Source: Candidatus Bathyarchaeota archaeon
GTDB lineage: Archaea > Thermoproteota > Bathyarchaeia > Bathyarchaeales > UBA233
NCBI GenBank assembly: GCA_004376975.1
Contig: SOJA01000103.1
Coordinates: forward strand, 1-13,770
Length of the DNA: 13,770 nucleotides
Reading direction: 5' to 3'
The notes under the pieces are model-generated. The model had not been told where the DNA came from and did no database searches. It was given only the letters and a program-made list of their open reading frames with translations. Positions 5,842 through 12,346 of this stretch are shown here, in pieces (positions within the stretch are counted from its first letter, which is position 1; the number at the start of each line of letters is the position of its first letter). A program made the translations under genes and the position numbers.

Positions 5842-7956
5842 TTACATGTTGTTTATTGAATCGCATACGTCCTTCGCGTATTCTAGCTCTGCCAGGATGC
5901 TGTGCGGATTTCTCAGTATGTTTTCCACTATGGTCATGGCGTCGCCGAAGGTCATGTCTGGGTGTCCATCGTAGTTTGTATCGACCATTTGAGACATTGT
6001 AACAGCGTCGTTGGCCCAGTTCAACCAGCAGGCAAAGCATTGTCTAAGAGCCTTTCTTCTCATGTTTGAACCAGGATTGGCCCACAGGAGATCATGTGCA
6101 CTCTCCAAAGTGAGAGTGTAATTCTCGCCGAATACGTCGGATGCCACGGTTATATCTCCCAGATACCATTCAAGGATTTGTCCTGTGTAGTTTTTGAAAT
6201 TCCCTTTACTTGCCTTCCAAACGTAGAACACGTGTTTCCAGTAGCCGATGGTTCCCAAGTCGCCGTTTCCATGCTCTTCCGTGAAGACTGCTTTGAGGTC
6301 ACCACCACACTTGATGGTGAAAGTTACAGGATTAGCGTACTCGTCTGGATCGAGCGTAACGTTGCCAACCATTTCCCAATGATCAAACACCCAGCCTGGA
6401 GGACAATCAGCATAAGCTGAACCTGAAGTACCATAGGGGAACGTGTCCATGTCACCGTTAACGTAGGTGCTGCCTTCAAAGGTGATGTTAAAGTTAGAGC
6501 CAACAGGATCAGTGTAGAAAGTGACTGGACACTCAGCGATGACACTCACTATGGCGTCGTCCTCGTCACTAACCGTATAGTTCCATGGGTCTTTTCCTTT
6601 GGCTGTTGCCACGTTGGTTACAGTTGCGTTGGGGTACGCTTCGTATGTTAGGATCTTTGTTTCTCCCACATCTAGGTCGAAGGGTGCAGGGGAGATTGTG
6701 CCGTATTGGTCGTCTGTTACGTTGACATCGTGTAGTGGATACGGTCCAAGGTTGGTGACATCGTAAGTGTAAACTACTTTTTCACCTTTATTGATCACGG
6801 TTGGGTTCGCTGTCTTAATTATCTGGATCGCTGGTGTGCAGACCCTGTACAGGTAAATCAGTGGATTTGGGAACGTTTGGCTTGCAGGATTTCCTTCGGG
6901 GTCGGTGTAGGTAAGATTTGCCTCAACGTTTGTTGGGTACCATCCTTCTAATCCTCGTATTGGTCGCATCTTATACTGGAATGTTTTGGTTTCACTACCT
7001 AGTGTGTCGAACTCCCAAGTAATCGTGTTCCCCACGACTGATGTGGCTGGTGGATCGGTGGAGCCTCCTACAATAACGAATTCATCTTCCACTACGTCTG
7101 TAAGCGTCAGGTTGGTGGCTGCAGGTGTTATGTGTGTTGCGATTCTTCCGTATATCTCTTCCAAGTATCCTGGCGTAGCTGCGTCGAAGAAATAGTCGAG
7201 TGATGTCGCCATCTGTTCTAAAGTGTCTCTAGCAACCCCTTGGGAGGGTCCTAGAGCGGCCAGATTCAAACCAATTGTGAAAACTATGGTTCCAGCATTT
7301 TTAGCTGCTGTTGCCTCATCTATGGCTTTCAAAGTACTTGTTGTATGTGTCGCGGGCCAAGTTGCTGTTTCATAAGTAGTTCCGGTTGTAAAACTAGTCC
7401 ATCGGTTTGCTACACCATCGCTTAGTACAATTATGATATCCATAGCGTGGTTGCGACCGTTCGTTGCCAATTCTTCTTGGGCTACGTGAACACCTGCCAT
7501 GATGTTCGTGTACCCTCTCGAAGACAACCCCGCAGACAACCCGTTGATTGCTGACTTGGCTAAGGTTGAGTTGTCAGTCAATTCTTGATCAAGGCTTGCA
7601 GTAGTAGCATAGGAACTGATTCCAACCCAGTCGCTCGTGGCTGGGTCTCCAGTGAAGCTGTGATTGTCGATAAAGGATTTCGCTGCGGCTTTAGCTGCGT
7701 CAAGTGGTTTGCCCAGCATGCTGCTAGAGCGGTCGATCACTAACATTATATCCAAGGGTCCCCCAACCCCCGTGCCGTTCACAGTAAGATTCATCAGAAT
7801 CTCTTGGCCGCAAGTAATCTCGTAGTCTGTAGCAGTTTTGTCTAAAGTTACGTATGTATCCGTAACGTCAGCATGGATGCTTAAGCGTTCAGCGGTTATC
7901 GATAACGCTGAAATTATTAATAAAACAACACAGCATATCGAAAGATATTTCTTCAT
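5842..7956 (-). CDS. Secreted von Willebrand A domain surface protein
   Basis: This 704-residue exported protein starts with a Sec-type signal peptide (about 1-22). A vWA domain spans about 67-275 with an intact MIDAS metal site: DRSSS (75-79), T150 and D180 in VLSDG. Residues 280-370 form a beta-rich linker. A DUF11-like beta-sandwich (about 376-472) contains KTANPTVINKGEKVVYTYDV and ends in TVSDEDDAIV. A repeat-like module (476-559) contains GWVFDHW and LKAVFTE. The C-terminus has the GTIGYWKH motif (568-575) and a dockerin-like acidic loop, DTNYDGHPD (659-667). About a dozen N-x-S/T sequons suggest glycosylation. No C-terminal membrane helix is seen, so it may be released or held by other proteins. 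The likely role is metal-dependent adhesion or envelope assembly. An AAGGAGAA Shine-Dalgarno lies 8 nt before the ATG. Confidence 0.85.
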   Translation of the reverse strand: MKKYLSICCVVLLIISALSITAERLSIHADVTDTYVTLDKTATDYEITCGQEILMNLTVNGTGVGGPLDIMLVIDRSSSMLGKPLDAAKAAAKSFIDNHSFTGDPATSDWVGISSYATTASLDQELTDNSTLAKSAINGLSAGLSSRGYTNIMAGVHVAQEELATNGRNHAMDIIIVLSDGVANRWTSFTTGTTYETATWPATHTTSTLKAIDEATAAKNAGTIVFTIGLNLAALGPSQGVARDTLEQMATSLDYFFDAATPGYLEEIYGRIATHITPAATNLTLTDVVEDEFVIVGGSTDPPATSVVGNTITWEFDTLGSETKTFQYKMRPIRGLEGWYPTNVEANLTYTDPEGNPASQTFPNPLIYLYRVCTPAIQIIKTANPTVINKGEKVVYTYDVTNLGPYPLHDVNVTDDQYGTISPAPFDLDVGETKILTYEAYPNATVTNVATAKGKDPWNYTVSDEDDAIVSVIAECPVTFYTDPVGSNFNITFEGSTYVNGDMDTFPYGTSGSAYADCPPGWVFDHWEMVGNVTLDPDEYANPVTFTIKCGGDLKAVFTEEHGNGDLGTIGYWKHVFYVWKASKGNFKNYTGQILEWYLGDITVASDVFGENYTLTLESAHDLLWANPGSNMRRKALRQCFACWLNWANDAVTMSQMVDTNYDGHPDMTFGDAMTIVENILRNPHSILAELEYAKDVCDSINNM

Positions 7957-7962
7957 TTTTTA

Positions 7963-7970
7963 TTCTCCTT
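7963..7970 (-). promoter_or_regulatory. Ribosome binding site of the vWA gene
   Basis: Read on the minus strand the bases are AAGGAGAA, a strong Shine-Dalgarno sequence about 7 nt before the ATG at 7956. It fixes the start codon and shows that this mRNA has a leader. Confidence 0.7.
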
Positions 7971-8010
7971 TCTCTTTTACCGATTCTCTAGTTGTTTTTT
8001 AGCACACGCC

Positions 8011-8018
8011 TGTATAAG
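8011..8018 (-). promoter_or_regulatory. Possible TATA box for the vWA gene
   Basis: The minus strand reads CTTATACA here. A start about 25 nt downstream would give a leader of roughly 30 nt carrying the Shine-Dalgarno sequence. A second TATA-like box on the same strand at 8300-8307 is an alternative with a leader of about 320 nt. Confidence 0.4.
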
Positions 8019-8122
8019 GGGCATACTTCGAAATCTTATAGATGTATTTTATAGAAATATTGCAGAATTGCAACGAACCTCTTGAAGTGCTTAGCAGAGG
8101 CTTCCAAATCATAGATTTAGAT

Positions 8123-8142
8123 TTCTTGCAAGTATGCAAGAA
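8123..8142. repeat. Perfect 8-bp hairpin
   Basis: TTCTTGCA (8123-8130) and TGCAAGAA (8135-8142) are exact reverse complements around a 4-nt AGTA loop. It lies about 170 nt upstream of the vWA start and directly abuts the alternating tract. No T-run follows on either strand, so an operator or leader structure is more likely than a terminator. Confidence 0.5.
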
Positions 8143-8163
8143 CATACACACGTACGCACGCGC
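8142..8163. other. 22-bp alternating purine-pyrimidine tract
   Basis: Every base alternates purine-pyrimidine over 22 positions, mostly CA and CG steps. Such tracts can adopt left-handed Z-DNA under negative supercoiling. Its place upstream of the vWA gene may affect promoter topology, or it may be a chance simple-sequence stretch. Confidence 0.4.
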
Positions 8164-8174
8164 TCTAAAACGAG

Positions 8175-8181
8175 TATAAAT
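8175..8181 (+). promoter_or_regulatory. Plus-strand TATA box upstream of a micro-ORF
   Basis: TATAAAT, preceded by an A-rich stretch that could act as a BRE, is centred 28 nt upstream of the ATG at 8206. This is the spacing of an archaeal leaderless promoter. Confidence 0.35.
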
Positions 8182-8205
8182 GTACACGAGTAAGTAAGTT
8201 AAGTG

Positions 8206-8274
8206 ATGATTACTTTAACAGTTGATGTGGAAGGCGGATTTCACGGTTTATGGCCGGGGGCCAACATGCAATAA
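8206..8274 (+). CDS. Possible leaderless 22-residue micro-ORF
   Basis: The frame encodes 22 residues (MITLTVDVEGGFHGLWPG followed by ANMQ) and ends in TAA. It is supported only by the well-placed TATAAAT box upstream; there is no Shine-Dalgarno sequence. The coding region contains a TGGCC/GGCCA hairpin (8251-8263). It may be a real small peptide, the decayed start of a lost gene, or chance. I recognise no homologue. Confidence 0.2.
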   Translation: MITLTVDVEGGFHGLWPGANMQ

Positions 8275-8299
8275 AACATCACAAACCTCCATAAGGAGC

Positions 8300-8307
8300 A
8301 TTTATAA
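8300..8307 (-). promoter_or_regulatory. Minus-strand TATA box with adjacent dyad
   Basis: The minus strand reads TTATAAAT, a near-consensus archaeal TATA box. Immediately downstream lies CTCC-TTAT-GGAG (8287-8298), a 4-bp dyad that could be an operator. Initiation would fall near 8279, at an ATG with a 12-codon frame, or would give a leader of about 320 nt for the vWA gene. Confidence 0.35.
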
Positions 8308-8555
8308 GACCAAACTTCTTGAAAGCATCACGTGAGTTCCAGTTTTTTGTATTATGCAAGATTGTTGAAGACATGATAAATTGGGTATTAGATGCGGCTT
8401 GAAAAATTGCTTCATCCATGCATAGTGTCTTGTTTCTGCGTGTGTATAGAAATCGTTTGCGGAATGTAGTATAAGCGGTTTGTCAATGTGGGTTGAGGTG
8501 TAACCTTCTTCTCTTGAGGAACAGTATCGATGCGATTCGCTCTGTCTTCGTTTAC

Positions 8556-8577
8556 AAAAATGGGAAAAAAGAAAAAA
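8556..8577 (-). terminator. T-rich terminator of the surface-layer gene
   Basis: On the minus strand three T-runs (6, 6 and 5 residues) lie 17-40 nt beyond the stop codon of the 922-residue protein. T-rich tracts without a hairpin are the usual archaeal termination signal. Confidence 0.55.
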
Positions 8578-8594
8578 GGAGGGTTTTGGCGACT

Positions 8595-11363
8595 TTAGCA
8601 GTCGTGTTGGTCCTTCTCGCTGATGGTGCCTAGGCGCTCTGTGATCGATACTGTTGGGTGTATTGGGTCGTCTGTTGGGTAGTCTATTTCTAGGATTATG
8701 TCTGTGACTCCGAGGTTCTCGTGTTGTAGGTATTCGATCCCTGAATACACTGTTGTTCCGTCTGGTGCCGTTATTCCATCTGGAATATCCCAGAACCATT
8801 GGGAGGCGTAGTAGGTGTCTTGTCCGTCGTAGCCCCAGATTAGGAAGCCTATGGTTCCGTTTATGTCCTTGTAGACGGATATTATTGCGTATCCGCTGCC
8901 GAAGGTATTTTTGTCCCAGCAGGATAGGGCTAGGATTTTGTTTGCGTGTCCAGTGTCGGTCGTCACGTATTGAGTTCGAGCGAAGAAGGCGTTGGTGAAT
9001 TCGTTGAAGTATTCCGCTCCCAGTTGGGCTACTGGTCCTCCTTCGAAGATCATGTTACTGCTGGATATCGGTGTGGTGTGGCACCAGTCGTCTCGTAGGT
9101 GTGGTCTTCCTAGGGTGTCTATGTAGTCGGCTTTTGTGCCGGTGGTGGCTCCTGCCATTACGAAGGGGGCGTATGGTCCGTGGGCTGTTTCGTTTATGTC
9201 CATGCCTGTCATTTGGACGTCTATGTTTTTGATGGAGTCAAAGGCTTCGGTGACATAGGCTGCGCCTATAGAGTCAATGGTAGCAGCGTCTTTGCCGACA
9301 ACCATCCACTCGTATCTTCCGCCCCATATCTCGTAGATCACGTTGTACTCATCGCCTGTAGTTGCAGTGTCGAACGTTAATGTCCCATTCTCAGGGGTAA
9401 TGGAATAATTAGCTGTCACTATAACAGGGCCTTCGCCAGATTTGTCTATCACCAAAATACCGTTGGGTCCAAAGCGGTCTGTGTTTAGTATAACTGGCCA
9501 ATGCGATAGTTGATACGAGAGTATCCCTTCTTCGATTGTTATTAGGTCAATCTTCTCCTTCGTCATGTTGGCTGTGTAAAGCACTTTTATTTCTGTTTCA
9601 GCCTCTGGTACGTTGTCGCCAGTTATCGTTATGTTTCCTACGCCATCAGGCCACACAGAAAGTGTGTAGTTGAAGCCTCCAAAGATGCCGCTGGCACGCT
9701 CTGGCGTTCTTAATTCTCCGTCCCACATAACCTTTTCAGCCGAGTTGCAATATTCTATCCAAGGTGTTGGCTTCATAACCGATGTATGCGTAAGGTTAAA
9801 CACAACCATTTCGGCGGTTACTTCAGCAGTAGTTACAGTGTGGAAGTCAACCCATCTCCGCGTCTTCTTATGAACTGCGCTGTAAAGGTCGAAGGGATTG
9901 AAGATCTCGTCCAGATAATACTGAATCTCACAGTCTATCACATTGTCGTCTACATCTTGCCAAGTTTCGGCATCAGCGTCGTCGTCGTCTGCGTCGTGTC
10001 TGTCCGTTAGTCCGTAAACAGTTACTGCTCTGAACTGTCTCTGATGATCTTTATTTTCAAGGTCGAAGCACCATTCACCGATCACATAGGGTGTATCCGG
10101 CTCAGTAACGTGAGCGCTCAAATCGTCCACATCAGCGTTCTCCTCGTGCTTGTACACCACTGTAATATAGTCGGTGTCAGCCGGCTCAATATTAAGTACG
10201 ATTTCATCTGCTGTGCCGTTCCATGTGTAATCTACACCGCCTGCGGTTAGCAAGATTCCCTCTTTGTACACCCATGGTTCATCGCTGATTGCTCCTAGTC
10301 CTCGGGGATAAGGATCGGCGCTAGGCCAACCATGATTTGAAAGTGTTATATTTCTGTCAGCTGGTGACCCCAAGGATAACCACGTTTGGTTAAACTCTTT
10401 TGTGCATAATGACTCTAGTATTGTGTCTCTGGTTATGTGAGTGGTTCCGTCTACCATTTTTCCAAAGAGTTGCGGCCAGAACGCTGCGAATCCTACGTAA
10501 CTTCCATCCTCATCTATCATCTGTACTAAGTCAAACCCAGTTATATCGTTGGTAGCGTTATAGAATTCGTGGTAATGACCGTCGTATACAGTCATTAGAT
10601 TATCATAGAAGTGCGCGTAGCTGGGTGGTGCCGCTGAGGTGCCAATGTCCCATTCTCCACGGTTGCTGAATTCAACCTGAAATGTCCTACCGAACTTTCC
10701 TTTGTCCAATCTTTTAATGTCTTTGAACAGAATTACGTACTTTTTGACCTTGTTGAACACAAACGTTATCGTTACACTAACCAGTGCATCATCAGATGTC
10801 TTGGCTGCATTGTCGTATATGGTAGTGTTCGTTACGGCAACAAATCTTCTAGGTCCATCGTACAGAACCTCAATGTCATCCGTAATTGCCCACACATTCG
10901 TTTTTCGTCCACCGTAAGGCGTTCCGAGTGGTCCATTTGTGCATCCTTCTTTCCAGTCTCCGCCGATACCAGTTGATCCAGAGATGTCACTGTACAGGGC
11001 GAAAGCCCACGCCCTCTTGTAATTATTTGCCAAGTCAGCGTAATGTATATCGATGTACCATCCTTGACTCCAGTCCTTCTCAAGCACGTTAGGATTCGCG
11101 AACACATCCATACCGTCATATTCCAAGCCTTGTTTGACTTCGCCGTTTATCAGTTCCCCATATTTAGAGAAGCCAAAGATCAGATTCTCTTTGGTATAGG
11201 GATAGAGTATATAAGAGTCAGATGCTAACACGCCGCTAACCACCATGTTGTCCGCATCATAAGTACTAGCTGCCACTGGATTCTGAACAAAGAACAATGG
11301 AGTAATAATAGTCGTCAGTATTGTTATCGTCGCCAATATCATAATCAGCTTTTTCCTATTCAT
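8595..11363 (-). CDS. Large secreted S-layer-like surface glycoprotein
   Basis: This 922-residue exported protein begins with a signal peptide (about 1-33, MNRKKLIMILATITIL and on to VAAS). The ATG at 11363 is chosen because an AGAGGA Shine-Dalgarno lies 7 nt upstream; an in-frame ATG at 11396 would add 11 polar residues before the signal. The mature protein is beta-rich, with about 13 N-x-S/T sequons and an Asp-rich loop (HDADDDDADAE, about 456-466) that may bind calcium. The C-terminal 200 residues hold NMIFEGGPVAQLGAEYFNEF, resembling the 'VGGP' motif near the C-terminus of archaeal S-layer proteins, then YAIISVYKDINGTIGFLIWG. There is no membrane anchor at the end. Size, sequons and this motif favour a surface-layer or abundant envelope protein; a carbohydrate-active role is not excluded. 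Confidence 0.7.
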   Translation of the reverse strand: MNRKKLIMILATITILTTIITPLFFVQNPVAASTYDADNMVVSGVLASDSYILYPYTKENLIFGFSKYGELINGEVKQGLEYDGMDVFANPNVLEKDWSQGWYIDIHYADLANNYKRAWAFALYSDISGSTGIGGDWKEGCTNGPLGTPYGGRKTNVWAITDDIEVLYDGPRRFVAVTNTTIYDNAAKTSDDALVSVTITFVFNKVKKYVILFKDIKRLDKGKFGRTFQVEFSNRGEWDIGTSAAPPSYAHFYDNLMTVYDGHYHEFYNATNDITGFDLVQMIDEDGSYVGFAAFWPQLFGKMVDGTTHITRDTILESLCTKEFNQTWLSLGSPADRNITLSNHGWPSADPYPRGLGAISDEPWVYKEGILLTAGGVDYTWNGTADEIVLNIEPADTDYITVVYKHEENADVDDLSAHVTEPDTPYVIGEWCFDLENKDHQRQFRAVTVYGLTDRHDADDDDADAETWQDVDDNVIDCEIQYYLDEIFNPFDLYSAVHKKTRRWVDFHTVTTAEVTAEMVVFNLTHTSVMKPTPWIEYCNSAEKVMWDGELRTPERASGIFGGFNYTLSVWPDGVGNITITGDNVPEAETEIKVLYTANMTKEKIDLITIEEGILSYQLSHWPVILNTDRFGPNGILVIDKSGEGPVIVTANYSITPENGTLTFDTATTGDEYNVIYEIWGGRYEWMVVGKDAATIDSIGAAYVTEAFDSIKNIDVQMTGMDINETAHGPYAPFVMAGATTGTKADYIDTLGRPHLRDDWCHTTPISSSNMIFEGGPVAQLGAEYFNEFTNAFFARTQYVTTDTGHANKILALSCWDKNTFGSGYAIISVYKDINGTIGFLIWGYDGQDTYYASQWFWDIPDGITAPDGTTVYSGIEYLQHENLGVTDIILEIDYPTDDPIHPTVSITERLGTISEKDQHDC

Positions 11364-11370
11364 TTTTTTA

Positions 11371-11378
11371 TCCTCTTT
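11371..11378 (-). promoter_or_regulatory. Ribosome binding site that decides the S-layer-like start
   Basis: The minus strand reads AAGAGGAT-like sequence here, followed by seven mostly A residues and the ATG at 11363. This selects that ATG over the upstream in-frame ATG at 11396. Confidence 0.6.
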
Positions 11379-11390
11379 TACGTTTTCTGC

Positions 11391-11404
11391 ATGCATACAT
11401 GCAT
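11391..11404. repeat. Paired ATGCAT palindromes
   Basis: Two ATGCAT palindromes (11391-11396 and 11399-11404) are separated by 2 bp, and a third occurs at 11519-11524. The pair falls in the likely 5' leader of the S-layer-like gene and could be a protein-binding site or a leader hairpin. Confidence 0.35.
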
Positions 11405-11424
11405 AGCGTTCTAAAAGTTCTAGG

Positions 11425-11447
11425 GTGTAAGCTTAAAAGTCTTACGC
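11425..11447 (-). promoter_or_regulatory. TATA-like box inside a dyad, S-layer-like gene promoter
   Basis: A 7-bp inverted repeat (GTGTAAG 11425-11431 with CTTACGC 11441-11447, one G-T pair) brackets a CTTTTAA TATA-like core on the minus strand. Initiation would fall near 11410, giving a leader of about 47 nt. A repressor binding this dyad would block TBP. Confidence 0.35.
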
Positions 11448-11580
11448 TGTATAGAGATGTCTTCTGTATTTTGATTCCATGTCCATGCAATGTCTTTGTC
11501 ACTTTCCTGTATACATGAATGCATGGCTATATCTTGTTCACTTGAAAGGGATAAGGGTTTTTTCGCTTTGCTTCGTCGAC

Positions 11581-11598
11581 TCTGTTGAATCTGTTGAA
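11581..11598. repeat. Tandem 9-bp repeat, upstream pair
   Basis: TCTGTTGAA occurs twice head to tail. With the pair at 11644-11661 it gives four copies of CTRTTGAA around the promoter of the winged-helix gene. This pair lies about 45 bp upstream of its TATA box. Confidence 0.5.
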
Positions 11599-11632
11599 AA
11601 CACATGAAAACAGCCCCTTTCTACGAAGCTTT

Positions 11633-11638
11633 TTTATA
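11633..11638 (+). promoter_or_regulatory. TATA box of the winged-helix gene
   Basis: TTTATA, at the end of a T-run, is centred about 26 nt upstream of 11662. This predicts a short leader that contains an AAGGAAG Shine-Dalgarno and the TTG start at 11675. Confidence 0.45.
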
Positions 11639-11643
11639 CCTTT

Positions 11644-11661
11644 CTATTGAAACTATTGAAA
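11644..11661. repeat. Tandem 9-bp repeat, promoter-proximal pair
   Basis: CTATTGAAA occurs twice head to tail between the TATA box and the expected transcription start. It is a variant of the upstream TCTGTTGAA pair exactly 63 bp away, and a natural place for a repressor to bind. Confidence 0.5.
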
Positions 11662-11674
11662 AGGAAGCAGCAAT

Positions 11675-12280
11675 TTGTCTCAAGATAAGCTAGCAGCAAA
11701 TGAAGCCCGATTATTAGAAGACAGTATGAACTCAGACACCAAAACTGTTAACATACGTTTGCGACAAGGCGAATACCAATACGACTTGGCAAAAGGAATC
11801 GCATCCTTCGAACTAGAACTAAAGTTTCCAGACGTCAAAGACCTAATAGAAAAATTGTACGGAGAAGAAAGAACAAACGAAACCCATTTTGTCCGCAACA
11901 TTCAGACAATCTTGAAAAAAATGGAAAAAAGTAACATCATTAGGATTTTGCCAAAGAAGAAACCTTGGGAGTTACAGCGATACGCGCTTTCAAGTTTCAA
12001 GTTCCAAGATGTCGACAAAAATCTTGTAAGACTGGCAACACCCCAACAAATAAAGCAAACGCAAAATCTGTTACACCCCATAATAAACACACAAAACATG
12101 CCTACAGCCAAACTAGGTTACATCAAGATTTTGATATCAGCATTCATAATAGTTATGTCATATGCAGCGGTTCTATGGGCCCTCCTACAACCTATTATCA
12201 ACCCTTTCATTTTCGTGCCTGCTTTTTACATAGCTGTCACATGCTCGCTCATGCTGGGAAAACTACTTTCCCAAAAATAG
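11675..12280 (+). CDS. Winged-helix protein with two C-terminal membrane helices
   Basis: The 201-residue protein has a soluble, charged N-terminal domain and two hydrophobic segments at about 147-170 and 176-197, ending in a short SQK tail. Residues about 50-120 (FPDVKDLIEKLYG, FVRNIQTILKKMEKSNIIRIL, then a basic patch KKKPWELQRYALSSFKF) look like a winged-helix fold: helices followed by a basic wing. That suggests a membrane-tethered DNA-binding regulator, a type common in archaea. The start is TTG at 11675, preceded by AAGGAAG at a suitable distance; the next in-frame Met is residue 18. It is divergent from the S-layer-like gene and just upstream of the NosD-like gene, so control of envelope genes, itself included, is plausible but not shown. 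Confidence 0.65.
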   Translation: MSQDKLAANEARLLEDSMNSDTKTVNIRLRQGEYQYDLAKGIASFELELKFPDVKDLIEKLYGEERTNETHFVRNIQTILKKMEKSNIIRILPKKKPWELQRYALSSFKFQDVDKNLVRLATPQQIKQTQNLLHPIINTQNMPTAKLGYIKILISAFIIVMSYAAVLWALLQPIINPFIFVPAFYIAVTCSLMLGKLLSQK

Positions 12281-12312
12281 TTACTGCCATACTTCATCCT
12301 GTACATGCAATC

Positions 12313-12320
12313 TTAAATAT
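12313..12320 (+). promoter_or_regulatory. TATA box of the NosD-like gene
   Basis: TTAAATAT is centred 28-31 nt upstream of the GTG/ATG pair at 12344-12349, and there is no Shine-Dalgarno sequence. The gene is therefore probably transcribed separately as a leaderless mRNA rather than by read-through from the winged-helix gene. Confidence 0.45.
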
Positions 12321-12346
12321 GCTTGCTTCATAACAGAATTACCGTG

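Larger units (their letters stand above)
7957..8594. other. 638-bp spacer between two surface-protein genes
   Basis: No convincing gene fills this gap between two tandem minus-strand genes. It holds the vWA gene's promoter and ribosome site (7963-8018), a perfect hairpin (8123-8142), an alternating purine-pyrimidine tract (8142-8163), a plus-strand TATA box with a 22-codon reading frame (8175-8274), a minus-strand TATA box with a small dyad (8287-8307) and a T-rich terminator (8556-8577). Between about 8310 and 8550 I see nothing recognisable on either strand. Confidence 0.6.

Noticed and set aside
7999..8187. 62-codon minus-strand frame in the spacer upstream of the vWA gene
   Set aside because: It includes the alternating CA/CG tract and the hairpin, has odd composition and would overlap the vWA promoter. 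No motif or start signal supports it.
8302..8799. 165-codon minus-strand frame overlapping the end of the S-layer-like gene
   Set aside because: The first half is the real gene read in another frame (Arg/Pro/His-rich). The rest runs across the terminator and spacer without recognisable protein character.
11555..11570. Plus-strand T-run in the divergent region considered as a terminator
   Set aside because: No plus-strand gene ends upstream of it, and it lies between divergent promoters, so a termination role has no support.
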